Shown piece by piece: positions 43,464 to 52,549 of a stretch of 64,000 nucleotides of DNA (positions within the stretch are counted from its first letter, which is position 1; each line of letters opens with the position of its first letter). The notes below the pieces were generated by a model. The model was not told where the DNA came from, searched no databases, and saw nothing but the letters and a program-made list of their open reading frames with translations. The stretch comes from JALEFZ01 sp964564415. GTDB lineage: Bacteria; Bacteroidota; Bacteroidia; J057. The DNA lies in NCBI GenBank assembly GCA_964564415.1, contig CAZMAV010000003.1:186001-250000 (forward strand), written 5' to 3'. The position numbers and the translations under genes were made by a program.

Positions 43464-45956
43464 ATGAAAAGATTATTTATCCTACTCCTTGGTATTTCCC
43501 TCTACGGGTATGCCCAGGAAGTACCTTCTCCCGAGGATTTTCTCGGCTATCCCCTTGGCACTCAATTTACCCGCTATCATCAAATCCAAGGCTATTGTAA
43601 GGAAGTCGCCCGCCTCTCTCCCAGGGTCGAATATCGTAGCTACGGAAAGACCTATGAAGGAAGAGAATTGGGGATTCTCTTGATCAGTCAGGAAGAAAAT
43701 CTGGCCCGGAAGGAAGAGATTCGGCTCAACAACCTCAGGGCTGTTGGTTTTGAGGATGGAGAAATCCAGGGAAAACGAATACCCAGCGTCTGGCTTAGCT
43801 ACAACATCCACGGGAATGAAGCCTCCCCCTCTGAGGCCGCTATGAAGACCCTTTACCAACTGGCCACAGCAGATACGGCAGACTGGCTCAAGGATGTCTT
43901 CGTGATCATGGACCCCTGCATCAACCCCGACGGGAGGGAGCGATTTGTTAATTGGTTTAGGCAGGTGGCCAATCAGCGGCCCAATGTGCACCGGGAGAGT
44001 TGGGAGCATGTAGAACCATGGCCCGGTGGGAGGGTCAATCACTACCTTTTTGACCTCAACAGAGATTGGTGCTGGCAGACCCAAGTCGAAAGCCGTCAAC
44101 GGGCTTTAATCTACCACCAGTGGATGCCACAGGTTCATGTGGATTATCACGAACAGGACATCGAAGCTCCTTATTATTTTGGTCCGGCGGCTGAGCCTTA
44201 CCACGAGGTGATCACTGACTGGCAGCGGGAATACCAGGCCTTGACAGGTAAAAACCACGCCCGGTATTTTGACAAGAATGGCTGGCTTTACTTTACCCGA
44301 GAAATATTTGACCTATTTTATCCTTCCTACGGCGACACCTGGCCGATCTTTCAGGGAGCCATTGGTTTCACCTACGAGCAAGCCGGTCATGGCAACTCTG
44401 GGCGGGCTGTTCTTCAGCAAAACGGAGATACCCTTCGCCTCCTGGACCGCCTGACCCATCACTTTGTAACAGGACTATCCACTATCGAAGTGGCTGTAGA
44501 TCAAAAAGAAGCCCTGCTCAGCAATTTTGATCAGTATTTTGCCCGATCCAGAAAGTCTCCTGAGGGGCCTTACCAGAGCTTTGTCATTAGCCATGAAAAT
44601 CCTCCTAACAAACTGAACGCCTTCCGGATCATAATGGATAGAAATAAAATCCAATACTACCATCCCGGATCAGGGGGGAAGAAATACCTGGCCTATGATT
44701 ATCAGGCACATGGAAAAAACTCTTTTGAGTTGGATAAAGATGACATTGTCATCCCCCTTAGGCAGGCACAGGCTCACCTGGTCAGGGTGCTCTTGGAACC
44801 CAATGCCCGTCTGGTAGATTCCCTGACCTACGATCTTACGGCATGGTCCCTTCCCTTTGCCTTTGACCTGAAGGCCTATGCCCTAAAGGAGGCCATACCC
44901 AAGGGAAGAGAATTTGAATTAATTCCTCCACCTGTGCCTCCCTCTCCAAAAGAAGCCTATGGATACGTAGTAAAATGGGAGGACTTCGGTTCAGCTCAAT
45001 TCCTCTCTCAGGCTCTCCAGAGTGGGTTTGGGGTAAGGTCTACCACAGCTTCCACAGTTGTAAACGGAGAAAAAATCGACACGGGTAGCCTGCTTTTTCT
45101 TCAGGCAGACAACAAGGGAAAGGACCTTAGAGACCTTTATTCATTTTTGAATCCTTTTCAGGAGATTCAGCCTATTTATACAGGCTATTCAGATACGGGA
45201 AAAGACCTGGGTTCTGAAGATTTTCGGCTTATCAGGGCGCCGAGAATTGCCCTGGTAGGAGGACGAGGGACAAGGCCCGGAGCCTTTGGAGAATGTTGGC
45301 ATTACCTGGAAAGGGGACTGGATTATCCCCTTTCGGTGATTCCAGCCGAACGGCTGGGTCGTGCACCCCTGGATGAATATGACGTCCTTATCCTACCTTC
45401 TGGATCTTACGAAGAATACAGATCTGACATTCACAACTTTGTCAGACAGGGGGGAAGGGTCATAGCCCTGGAAAGGGCTATGCAGGTATTCGATCAGTAT
45501 ACTGAGGAAGAGTCTTTCCGGAGTCGACTGGCCATTTCCATCGTGGAGGCACAAAAAGAAGGTGAAAATGGAAGTCCGACCGCTCTCCGGCCCTATGGAG
45601 GCAGAGACCGGCAACAAATCAGCAGCTATACCCCCGGCAGCATTTACGCCCTCCAACTTGACCCCAGTCATCCTTTAGCTTATGGCCTTGGGGATCAGCT
45701 TCATATCATCAAAAGAAGCAACAAGGTCTATCCCTACATCGAAGGGGGGTATCAGGTGGGTATCATCGAGGATGGGGCTCCTGTAAGTGGTTTTGCAGGG
45801 CAAAGGCTACAGCAGGCCCTGGCCAATTCACTGGTCTGGGGAGCAGAGGAGCAGGGCAATGGAAAGATCATTTATTTTACCGACTCCCCCATATTCAGAG
45901 GTTTTTGGTATGGAGGAAAATTGGCCCTGGCCAACTCTATTTTTCTTTGGAACTAA
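43464..45956 (+). CDS. Secreted M14-family zinc carboxypeptidase
   Basis: An 830-residue exported protein (signal MKRLFILLLGISLYGYAQ). The M14 zinc ligands are visible as H116-GN-E119 in YNIHGNEASPSE and H229 in VHVDYHEQ, with a catalytic glutamate likely E305 in GFTYEQAG. NPDGRERF and DLNRDW match the family's substrate-binding segments. Residues from about 500 form additional domains, including a class I glutamine-amidotransferase-like fold (RLGRAPLDEYDVLILPSGSY, NFVRQGGRVIALE). No sorting domain is apparent. It probably degrades peptides in the periplasm or outside the cell, and is monocistronic with a strong terminator. Confidence 0.92.
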   Translation: MKRLFILLLGISLYGYAQEVPSPEDFLGYPLGTQFTRYHQIQGYCKEVARLSPRVEYRSYGKTYEGRELGILLISQEENLARKEEIRLNNLRAVGFEDGEIQGKRIPSVWLSYNIHGNEASPSEAAMKTLYQLATADTADWLKDVFVIMDPCINPDGRERFVNWFRQVANQRPNVHRESWEHVEPWPGGRVNHYLFDLNRDWCWQTQVESRQRALIYHQWMPQVHVDYHEQDIEAPYYFGPAAEPYHEVITDWQREYQALTGKNHARYFDKNGWLYFTREIFDLFYPSYGDTWPIFQGAIGFTYEQAGHGNSGRAVLQQNGDTLRLLDRLTHHFVTGLSTIEVAVDQKEALLSNFDQYFARSRKSPEGPYQSFVISHENPPNKLNAFRIIMDRNKIQYYHPGSGGKKYLAYDYQAHGKNSFELDKDDIVIPLRQAQAHLVRVLLEPNARLVDSLTYDLTAWSLPFAFDLKAYALKEAIPKGREFELIPPPVPPSPKEAYGYVVKWEDFGSAQFLSQALQSGFGVRSTTASTVVNGEKIDTGSLLFLQADNKGKDLRDLYSFLNPFQEIQPIYTGYSDTGKDLGSEDFRLIRAPRIALVGGRGTRPGAFGECWHYLERGLDYPLSVIPAERLGRAPLDEYDVLILPSGSYEEYRSDIHNFVRQGGRVIALERAMQVFDQYTEEESFRSRLAISIVEAQKEGENGSPTALRPYGGRDRQQISSYTPGSIYALQLDPSHPLAYGLGDQLHIIKRSNKVYPYIEGGYQVGIIEDGAPVSGFAGQRLQQALANSLVWGAEEQGNGKIIYFTDSPIFRGFWYGGKLALANSIFLWN

Positions 45957-45974
45957 ATGAGGCTTAGGATATAG

Positions 45975-46007
45975 AAAAAGGAGGGTACATGAAGCACCCT
46001 CCTTTTT
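45975..46007. terminator. Bidirectional terminator after the M14 peptidase
   Basis: Perfect 12-bp stem AAAAAGGAGGGT/ACCCTCCTTTTT with a 9-nt loop, providing U-runs on either strand between the convergent peptidase and hypothetical gene. Confidence 0.85.
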
Positions 46008-46063
46008 CATATATGTTCCAAACTGGCCGTCCAGCAAAATTACAGGATAACTCCCCATAGGTC

Positions 46064-46339
46064 TCAGGAGTTTCTGAAAATGGTATTTTTGATGTCGCCA
46101 TGATTCTTGAAGACCCGTGTCAGGTGATTGGTGTGGCCTGGAGGACATTTGAAGCTGGCCCTGTACATGCCACTATCTTTGGAGTGGCCCAGGGGCTTTA
46201 TATCTGAGCAGCCCTCGGCTTCAAGGACTTTGGGGATTTTCTCGAAAGAAAGATCATCCTCATCTACTTCTCCTTTGAGTTTGAAATAAAAAATACCGAG
46301 GTAGCTTTTCAGATCTTTGGCAGTTTTTGCTTTACTCAT
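46064..46339 (-). CDS. Small conserved-looking hypothetical protein
   Basis: A 91-residue soluble protein (start at 46339, MSKAKTAKDLKSYLGIFYFK). Alternating charged and hydrophobic residues suggest a small alpha/beta fold (KLKGEVDEDDLSFEKIPKVL, SDIKPLGHSKDSGMYRASFK). It is basic at the C-terminus (FKNHGDIKNTIFRNS). No catalytic or metal-binding motif is visible and I do not recognise the family. It is transcribed alone, terminated by the hairpin shared with the M14 peptidase gene. Confidence 0.65.
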   Translation of the reverse strand: MSKAKTAKDLKSYLGIFYFKLKGEVDEDDLSFEKIPKVLEAEGCSDIKPLGHSKDSGMYRASFKCPPGHTNHLTRVFKNHGDIKNTIFRNS

Positions 46340-46685
46340 AATCAATTCGGTTTTATAGCTATTGGTAATGACCCTAGAAGAAGTTAGGCAGATATAGATA
46401 CCTATCTATTTTCCTTAACCCTAGGGCAATATTTAATTTAACAATATAAATGTTAAATAGAAAAACTATGTCTCTGCATGAGTGATTATCACGAATAAAT
46501 GGCTTAAGCACTCTTGGGGTTATCATAAGTAACTCGTTTTAAACCCCGAGAGCGCTATTTATTCTAGCACAAAAAATGATTCATGACAGCCATTAATAAA
46601 TACCCAAGGGAATTTATAATCCATTTGTGTACAAATGAAGATTGCTTGTAAATTCTCGGCCAAATAAAGATCATCAACACATCTT
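46340..46685. other. Divergent spacer with repeat copy D
   Basis: The 346-bp region holds the inverted-orientation dispersed repeat (46482-46592) and otherwise AT-rich sequence. No coding frame or recognised RNA was seen. Confidence 0.5.
46482..46592 (-). repeat. Dispersed palindromic repeat, copy D (inverted)
   Basis: On the minus strand it reads TCATGAATCATTTTTTG, TAGCGCTCTCGGGGTTTAAA, GAGTTACTTATGATAA, CCCCAAGAGTGCTTAAGCCA and TTATTCGTGATAATCAC. Compared with copy A, the seventh stem pair is swapped (C-G for G-C), consistent with selection on the paired structure. Confidence 0.8.
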
Positions 46686-47738
46686 ATGGCTGATACTGCA
46701 GTAGTTTATACCCACGGGGATTTCAAGACCAACGAAGCCAAGACCTCCCATGGACTGATCCGGGGATCGGAGCGCTACGACGTTAAGGCTATCATAGACC
46801 CGGTACATGCGGGTAAGGATGCTGGCGAACTCCTCGACGGGCAGCATAGGGGGATTCCTATTCTGCCCAATGTCCATTCTCTCTCTCAGGTAGGAATAGA
46901 AGCCCAGTACTTCATCATAGGGATAGCCAACATCGGCGGTATCCTCAACCGTGAGTGGTTTCCCGAAATGAAAGCAGCCATGGCAGCAGGCATGGGCCTG
47001 GTCAATGGCATGCATGAGCCCATGGTAGAGATTCCTGAAATATCAAAGTTGGCCAGCCTCTATGGGGTTCCACTGGTTGACATTCGCCTACCCAGAAAGC
47101 GGGAGAGCCTGCATTTTTGGACGGGAGAAATTGCAGAGGTGGAATGTCCCATCGTGCCTGTCCTGGGAGTAGATTGTGCTGTGGGAAAAAGGACCACCGC
47201 CCGCATGTTGGTGGAGGCCACCCGCAAGATGGGCAAGAAGGCAGACATGATTTACACAGGGCAGACTGGGTGGATGCAGGGCTGGAAGTACGGCTTTATT
47301 CTGGATTCCACCCTCAACGATTTTGTCTGTGGTGAACTGGAGCATGCCATTCTCAACTGCTGGAGAGAGGAAAAGCCGGACATTATTTACCTGGAGGGGC
47401 AGGCCGCACTCAGGAATCCCAGTGGACCCTGTGGAGCTGAATTTATCATTTCGGGTAATGCGAGTTCGGTGGTCCTCGTCTATCCCCCCGGTAGGACCTA
47501 CCACAAAGGCTGGGACCACAAAAAGCTTCGCGTCGCTCCTCTGGACAAGGATGTCAAACTCATTGATGCTTTTGAAGTGCCTCTCTCAGGCATAGCCCTG
47601 AACACCAAAGAGCTGACCTACGAGGAAGCCAAGGCTTATCAGAGGGAGTATGAAGAAAAGTATGGGGTTCACATTTGCCTTCCCATTGAGGAAGGGGTAG
47701 AAGAACTGGCCCGAATATGCCTGGAAAAGAGAAAATAG
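46686..47738 (+). CDS. DUF1611 (DgcN-like) P-loop protein
   Basis: A 350-residue cytoplasmic protein. An N-terminal Rossmann-like part (about 1-130, YFIIGIANIGG, PILPNVHSLSQVG) is followed by a C-terminal P-loop domain with Walker A-like LGVDCAVGKRTTARMLVEAT (about residues 160-179) and DIIYLEGQAALRNPSG. This matches DUF1611 proteins, which include D-glutamate N-acetyltransferase DgcN of bacterial D-amino-acid catabolism (established for characterised members). Its usual partner, a dipeptide-epimerase-like enzyme, is not adjacent, so the substrate is unsure. Confidence 0.88.
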   Translation: MADTAVVYTHGDFKTNEAKTSHGLIRGSERYDVKAIIDPVHAGKDAGELLDGQHRGIPILPNVHSLSQVGIEAQYFIIGIANIGGILNREWFPEMKAAMAAGMGLVNGMHEPMVEIPEISKLASLYGVPLVDIRLPRKRESLHFWTGEIAEVECPIVPVLGVDCAVGKRTTARMLVEATRKMGKKADMIYTGQTGWMQGWKYGFILDSTLNDFVCGELEHAILNCWREEKPDIIYLEGQAALRNPSGPCGAEFIISGNASSVVLVYPPGRTYHKGWDHKKLRVAPLDKDVKLIDAFEVPLSGIALNTKELTYEEAKAYQREYEEKYGVHICLPIEEGVEELARICLEKRK

Positions 47739-47839
47739 GGCCTGAAGCTCTTCCTTTGGACGGGTTTTGGCCCAATTGGCCCCTGCGTTCACAATCACTT
47801 AATATAATTTACCCATATTGAGACAAAGTCATCCTACTT

Positions 47840-48940
47840 ATGAAGAAAAAGCTCCTCGTCCTCACCGGTGGAGGTGATTGTCCCGGCCTGAATGCCGTCA
47901 TACGCGCCATCGTAAAGCGCTCCCGCCTAGAATCCGACTGGGAAGTATACGGCTGTATTGATTCTTTCAATGGCCTTTTGAAAGACAAACCTTACGGAAT
48001 CATATCTCTGGAAGGCAAGGTTACTTCCGGCATCCACGTACAGGGAGGGACCATTCTGGGCACTACCAACAAGGGAGGCCCCTTTAACTATCCCGTCGAA
48101 CAGGAAGACGGGAGCGTCAAACTGGAAGACAAATCTGGCCTGCTTATCGAGCGAATCAATGAAATTGGCTTTGATGCGATCATCAGCATTGGTGGAGATG
48201 GTTCTCAGGCTATTTCTCAGCGGCTCTATGAAATGGGGGTCAACATCATCGGGGTACCTAAGACCATTGACAATGATCTCAGTGCCACGGAGATGACCTT
48301 CGGCTATCAGACAGCTGTCCAAATCGCTACCGAAAGCCTGGACCGCCTTGTGACTACTGCTGCCAGCCATAGTCGCACCCTGATCATGGAGGTCATGGGG
48401 AGATATGCGGGCTGGATAGCCCTGAGTACTGCCATTGCGGGAGGGGCTGAGGTATGCCTGATTCCTGAAATTCCCTACGATGTCATGAAGGTAAAAGAAA
48501 AGGTAGAATCCCGCTATGTCGATGGAAGGGGCTTCGCCAATATTGTCATTGCTGAGGGTGCCAAACCCAAGGATGGAGAAGTCGTCTCTCAGGATGCAGG
48601 GGAGACAGGATATAAGAACAAGCTCTTGGGAGGGGTGGGCTTTGCCTTTCAGGAGCAGCTCAAGGACTGTGGCTGCGACGTTTCTACCAGGGTGACGGTC
48701 TTGGGACATACCCAAAGGGGAGGAGTACCCATCGCCTTTGACCGGGTCCTGGCCACTCAGTTTGGCGTCAAAGCCTTCGAAATGGCCCTTGAGGGGAAGT
48801 TTGGAAGGATGGCCTCTTACAAAAGTAGCAGCATCGTAGATGTAGGTTTGGAAGAAGCTACCGCCACCTACAAGCATATCCAGCCAGATTCTTTTCTCCT
48901 CAAGACCGCAAGGGGAATGGGCATCTGCCTGGGAGACTAA
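47840..48940 (+). CDS. pfkA: 6-phosphofructokinase (PfkA, group III type)
   Basis: A 366-residue glycolytic enzyme phosphorylating fructose 6-phosphate. Family signatures are LTGGGDCPGLNAVIRAIVKR, the nucleotide site GGDGSQAIS (the GGDGS form favours ATP as donor), VPKTIDNDLSATEMTFG and EVMGRYAGWIAL. The PKTIDND sequence is typical of the long clade (group III) in which phosphoryl donor specificity varies, so ATP use is likely but not certain. It is followed by a bidirectional terminator shared with the S9 peptidase gene. Confidence 0.94.
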   Translation: MKKKLLVLTGGGDCPGLNAVIRAIVKRSRLESDWEVYGCIDSFNGLLKDKPYGIISLEGKVTSGIHVQGGTILGTTNKGGPFNYPVEQEDGSVKLEDKSGLLIERINEIGFDAIISIGGDGSQAISQRLYEMGVNIIGVPKTIDNDLSATEMTFGYQTAVQIATESLDRLVTTAASHSRTLIMEVMGRYAGWIALSTAIAGGAEVCLIPEIPYDVMKVKEKVESRYVDGRGFANIVIAEGAKPKDGEVVSQDAGETGYKNKLLGGVGFAFQEQLKDCGCDVSTRVTVLGHTQRGGVPIAFDRVLATQFGVKAFEMALEGKFGRMASYKSSSIVDVGLEEATATYKHIQPDSFLLKTARGMGICLGD

Positions 48941-48941
48941 A

Positions 48942-48981
48942 AAAAGAGCTTGCCGGAATTCTTCAAAATCCGGCAAGCTCT
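48942..48981. terminator. Bidirectional terminator between pfkA and S9 peptidase
   Basis: Perfect 13-bp stem AGAGCTTGCCGGA/TCCGGCAAGCTCT. The A-run before it serves as U-run for the minus-strand gene. Confidence 0.85.
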
Positions 48982-49002
48982 ATTGATAAAAACAACTCCA
49001 AG

Positions 49003-50925
49003 TTAGAGGGAAGCCTGGGTTTCTTCTTTTTCTCCCTTGAGGTGCTTGTCCAGGAAGTCAACGACCTTTACGGCAGCTTCGATCTGATTTTCCTTCTTGA
49101 CGAATCCGTGGCCTTCATCATCAAAGACTACGTACTCGACTGGGACTCCCTGCTTTTTAATCGCTTCCACCATGTCATCGGATTCTACTTTGAGTACCCT
49201 GGGATCATTGGCTCCCTGAAGGACCATAACGGGGTTTTTGACCTTATCGCCATGAAATACCGGGGAGATGTTGTACAGGCGGGCGGAATCTTCTGAGTAG
49301 GGATCTCCCATCTCAGCATAGAGGGCTTCGCGGAATGACTCCCAGTAGGGAGGGATAGATTTGAGGGTCCGAAGCCAGTTGGTTACCCCAAAGAGGTTGA
49401 CGCCCGCCTCAAAGGCTTCTGGCTTATTGGTCATAGCCGCCATGACCATAAAACCTCCATAGGAGCCTCCGTAAATACCAATTTTGGCACTGTCGATGTA
49501 GCTTAGGCCTTGGAGGTATTTTTTGCCGTAAATGCAATCCATCAGGTCTTTGTCCCCGTGGTTTTGATCGTCCATTTTGTAAAATTCCTTGCCATATCCG
49601 CTGCTGCCCCTGTTATTGACTGCCAGAATAGCATATCCCTGGTTGAGCAAATACTGCATGGTAGGGCTGTAACCGACCCTTGACTGTCCTCCGGGACCTC
49701 CATGTACCCATACAAGGCCAGGAACCTTGTTTTCGGCCGAGGCCTGCTTAGGTTTGTAGAAAATGGCAGGAATCTCCAATCCGTCGAAGGACTTATAGCG
49801 GACCACCTCCGCTTCGACCAGGAATTGGGGGTCCAGCTCGGGATTGAGGGTCTCTGTCAACTTGGTCAATTCCTTGGTCTTGAAGTCGTAGAGGTAGATG
49901 TTGGAGGAGGTCTTGGAACTTCCTACGGTCAACCTCATCTTTTCTTCGCTTTCGGAAATATTGACTCCCAATACGTCGCCGTCGGGGATATCTGGAAATT
50001 CGACTTCCATTCCTGTCTCATTGTTGAAGACAAGGATTTCATTCTTTCCATCTGCATTTATACCTGTCACGCGGTAGGTCTCTTTTTCACTGAGATAGCT
50101 GTACATGATGTCCCAGTCTTTTTTCATGATGATCTGCTTCTCTCCTGTTTCAATGTCATAAGAAGCCAGATATTTGAAGTTTTCCCCTTCATCGGAAATG
50201 AAAAAGAGGGTCTTTCCGTCATCGCTGAAACCGGAGGCAGCAGAAACGCCCTTTTTTTGAGGGTCTGAAATGGCGGTCATCTCCTCGGTTTCTCGGTTGT
50301 AGAGGTAAAGGATATTCTCACTTGTGGTGATACTCTTGCTCAAGGCGACGTACTTTTCATCCTCAGTAAAGGCTGAGATATCGAAGGCCTGATCATTTTG
50401 GTAGAGCATTTCTTCTGTTCTATCCTCGATGTTCATTTTATATGCATCGAAGAGGGCTGGATTTCTCTTATTGGAAACGTAATAGAGGTACTTATCATCC
50501 TTGGACCATCCTCCAAAGCTGGCTTTTTCATTTTCTCCGGGAGTGAGGTCCTCGCTGGTCCCATCCTCTTTGAGGAGATAGAGGTGGCTGTTTTCATTGC
50601 CTCCCTTGTCTGCAGAATAGAGTACCCGGGAGGAATTTGGAAAATAGTCCAGGGCAAAAAAAGATTCTTCGGTGGAGGAGGTCGGGGCCTTCTTTTCCTC
50701 GGTAGCCAGGTCGATTTCGTATACATTGTAAATTCCGGTCTCATTGCTGGAAAACAGGAGCTTATCTTCGTCTTCTGAAAAGGCGCCTCCCCCGATGGAA
50801 GTATTTTTGAAAAACTGCTCGGCGGAGTAGGACTTTACGTAGGTGGCCTCGCTGTCTTTGGAGGATTCACAGCTCCAGAGAAGTAAGCCCAGGCACACAA
50901 TAGCAAGTGTTGAAAGATGTTTCAT
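49003..50925 (-). CDS. S9-family serine peptidase lipoprotein (prolyl oligopeptidase/acylaminoacyl type)
   Basis: A 640-residue lipoprotein. The signal ends in the lipobox LLLWSC (Cys19). Residues about 40-370 form a TolB-like beta-propeller that restricts access to the active site. The C-terminal alpha/beta-hydrolase carries the nucleophile in YGGSYGGFMV (Ser), an Asp in QGANDPRVL and His in DDEGHGFVKK, giving the catalytic triad. S9 enzymes of this layout remove N-terminal acyl-amino acids or dipeptides. It should be anchored to the periplasmic or outer membrane. The gene ends at the hairpin shared with pfkA. Confidence 0.92.
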   Translation of the reverse strand: MKHLSTLAIVCLGLLLWSCESSKDSEATYVKSYSAEQFFKNTSIGGGAFSEDEDKLLFSSNETGIYNVYEIDLATEEKKAPTSSTEESFFALDYFPNSSRVLYSADKGGNENSHLYLLKEDGTSEDLTPGENEKASFGGWSKDDKYLYYVSNKRNPALFDAYKMNIEDRTEEMLYQNDQAFDISAFTEDEKYVALSKSITTSENILYLYNRETEEMTAISDPQKKGVSAASGFSDDGKTLFFISDEGENFKYLASYDIETGEKQIIMKKDWDIMYSYLSEKETYRVTGINADGKNEILVFNNETGMEVEFPDIPDGDVLGVNISESEEKMRLTVGSSKTSSNIYLYDFKTKELTKLTETLNPELDPQFLVEAEVVRYKSFDGLEIPAIFYKPKQASAENKVPGLVWVHGGPGGQSRVGYSPTMQYLLNQGYAILAVNNRGSSGYGKEFYKMDDQNHGDKDLMDCIYGKKYLQGLSYIDSAKIGIYGGSYGGFMVMAAMTNKPEAFEAGVNLFGVTNWLRTLKSIPPYWESFREALYAEMGDPYSEDSARLYNISPVFHGDKVKNPVMVLQGANDPRVLKVESDDMVEAIKKQGVPVEYVVFDDEGHGFVKKENQIEAAVKVVDFLDKHLKGEKEETQASL

Positions 50926-51030
50926 GGGGTAATGTTATTTATTTCATTTGGGATAAAATAAGGATTATTCGAATATTTCTACCTGGAAAATCCTAAAAAA
51001 AGCAGGGTTGGAGGTATATTTTGAGAGTTT

Positions 51031-51984
51031 TCAAACCTCTACATTGGTGTGGATGGGGCTGATATTGCCCTTTTCCAAAAGCCTGCGGGGGACCGATCCC
51101 TTGATGACCTCTCCTATCTCGCTGATAAAATGAGCCCTCAGATGATTGGGCAAATAGATGAGGCTGACCTCCCTGACCCGCTTAGGGCCTTCGATCTCCT
51201 TGACCATGGAATCTCTCTCATCATCAAAGAATATGGTAGTGAGTTCAGGAAGAACCGTAATCCCACCCTTATGCTCAATGACGCGGCAAAGAGATTCGAT
51301 GGAATTGCTTTCAAAGTAAAAAAGGGGGGAGGAAGAGGAGGATCGGCGGCTGAGGTTGCAGATGTTATCGACTTGATTTCGCAGGCAGTTTCCTTCCTTG
51401 AGTAGCCAGATATCACCAGTGGGAATGTCTTCAACCTTAATTTTTTCCTTTTCAAAAAAGGGATGCTTGTTGGAGACGAAGAGAAGAAATTTCTCATAAA
51501 AGAGAGGGTCGACCCGAAACCTGACCCTGGACTCGATCGGGGTGGAGATGATTCCAAAATCCAGCAATCCCGATTTGATGCCATCGATGATTTCTTCTGT
51601 CACGACCTCCTTGACCGTAATGTGGAGCTTGGGAAAGGTCTCATTGAGCTGCTGTACAAAGAGGGGTAGGAGGTAGGGAGCCAAGGTGGGAATGATGCCA
51701 ATGGAAAATTTACCCGAAAACTCCTCCCCCAACTCCTTACCGAGTTCGCGTACCTGACGGGCCTGGGTAAGAAGGAGTTCGGATTTTTCCAAGAATATTT
51801 CTCCGGCCTCCGTAGGTTTGATGCTGCGGGTAGACCTGTCAAAAAGGGTAAGTCCCAGGTCTTCTTCCAGTTTTTTGATCTGTAAGCTGATACCGGGCTG
51901 CGAAATGCCCATAGCAGCGGCAGTTCGGCTGTAACTCTTCAGCTTTCTGAGGGAAAGGGCATACTCTAACTGTTGAAGGGTCAT
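51031..51984 (-). CDS. oxyR: OxyR-type peroxide-sensing LysR regulator
   Basis: A 317-residue LysR regulator. The N-terminal winged HTH (MTLQQLEYALSLRKLKSYSR) and the helix AAMGISQPGISLQIKKLEED are typical. In the inducer domain, the redox cysteines are at C200 and C209 in EGNCLRNQVDNIC, the same nine-residue spacing and surrounding residues as the EGHCLRDQAMGFC disulphide switch of E. coli OxyR. It should activate antioxidant genes upon oxidation by H2O2. No catalase or peroxiredoxin is nearby, but an ankyrin gene is divergent (97-bp spacer), see findings. Confidence 0.93.
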   Translation of the reverse strand: MTLQQLEYALSLRKLKSYSRTAAAMGISQPGISLQIKKLEEDLGLTLFDRSTRSIKPTEAGEIFLEKSELLLTQARQVRELGKELGEEFSGKFSIGIIPTLAPYLLPLFVQQLNETFPKLHITVKEVVTEEIIDGIKSGLLDFGIISTPIESRVRFRVDPLFYEKFLLFVSNKHPFFEKEKIKVEDIPTGDIWLLKEGNCLRNQVDNICNLSRRSSSSSPLFYFESNSIESLCRVIEHKGGITVLPELTTIFFDDERDSMVKEIEGPKRVREVSLIYLPNHLRAHFISEIGEVIKGSVPRRLLEKGNISPIHTNVEV

Positions 51985-52081
51985 CTTTTGATAAGAATTA
52001 TTTATGATTCTATAAAAGTAATAAATTTATTTTATCCTAATTTGTAGGCAAAATAATTCATTCACCTTCAAAATCTGCCCT

Positions 52082-52546
52082 ATGTCAGACCTATTTGCCC
52101 TTATTCGCCAGGGAGAACTCCATGAAATCGAACCCTTACTGAATGAGCAGCCCCAACTTGTCGGTAAGGCGGACGAAGGTGGATTTACGCCCCTGATCAT
52201 GGCCACTTACATTGACCGGGAGGAGATAGCCCGGTTGTTGATACAAAAGGGAGCTGATATAGATGGTCGCGATGGCTCAGGAAATACTGCTTTGATGGGG
52301 GTGGCTTTCAAAGGGAGTTTGGGACTGGCCAAGATGCTGCTGGAGCAGGGAGCCAAGGTAGACCTCCAAAATCCCAAGGGTGAGACGGCGCTCATCTTTG
52401 CTGCGAAGTATGGGCATGAAGAGATCATCAGGCTTCTTCTAGATCATGGTGCCAATCCAAAGCTCAAAGACAGGGAGGGACATTTGCCCCTTTACCATGC
52501 ACGGGTGGAGGGCCATGACCATTTGTCGGCTTTGTTGGAGGTATAA
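52082..52546 (+). CDS. Ankyrin-repeat protein
   Basis: A 154-residue soluble protein made of about four ankyrin repeats (residues 15-145), with repeat landmarks GFTPLIMATYIDREEIARLL, GNTALMGVAFKGSLGLAKML and GETALIFAAKYGHEEIIRLL. No signal peptide or enzyme domain is present. It is transcribed divergently from oxyR, like ankB beside katB in Pseudomonas aeruginosa, where an ankyrin protein supports catalase function under OxyR control (established). A comparable role here is inference. It is followed by the opposite-strand gamma-carbonic anhydrase gene only 3 bp away. Confidence 0.88.
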   Translation: MSDLFALIRQGELHEIEPLLNEQPQLVGKADEGGFTPLIMATYIDREEIARLLIQKGADIDGRDGSGNTALMGVAFKGSLGLAKMLLEQGAKVDLQNPKGETALIFAAKYGHEEIIRLLLDHGANPKLKDREGHLPLYHARVEGHDHLSALLEV

Positions 52547-52549
52547 GGC

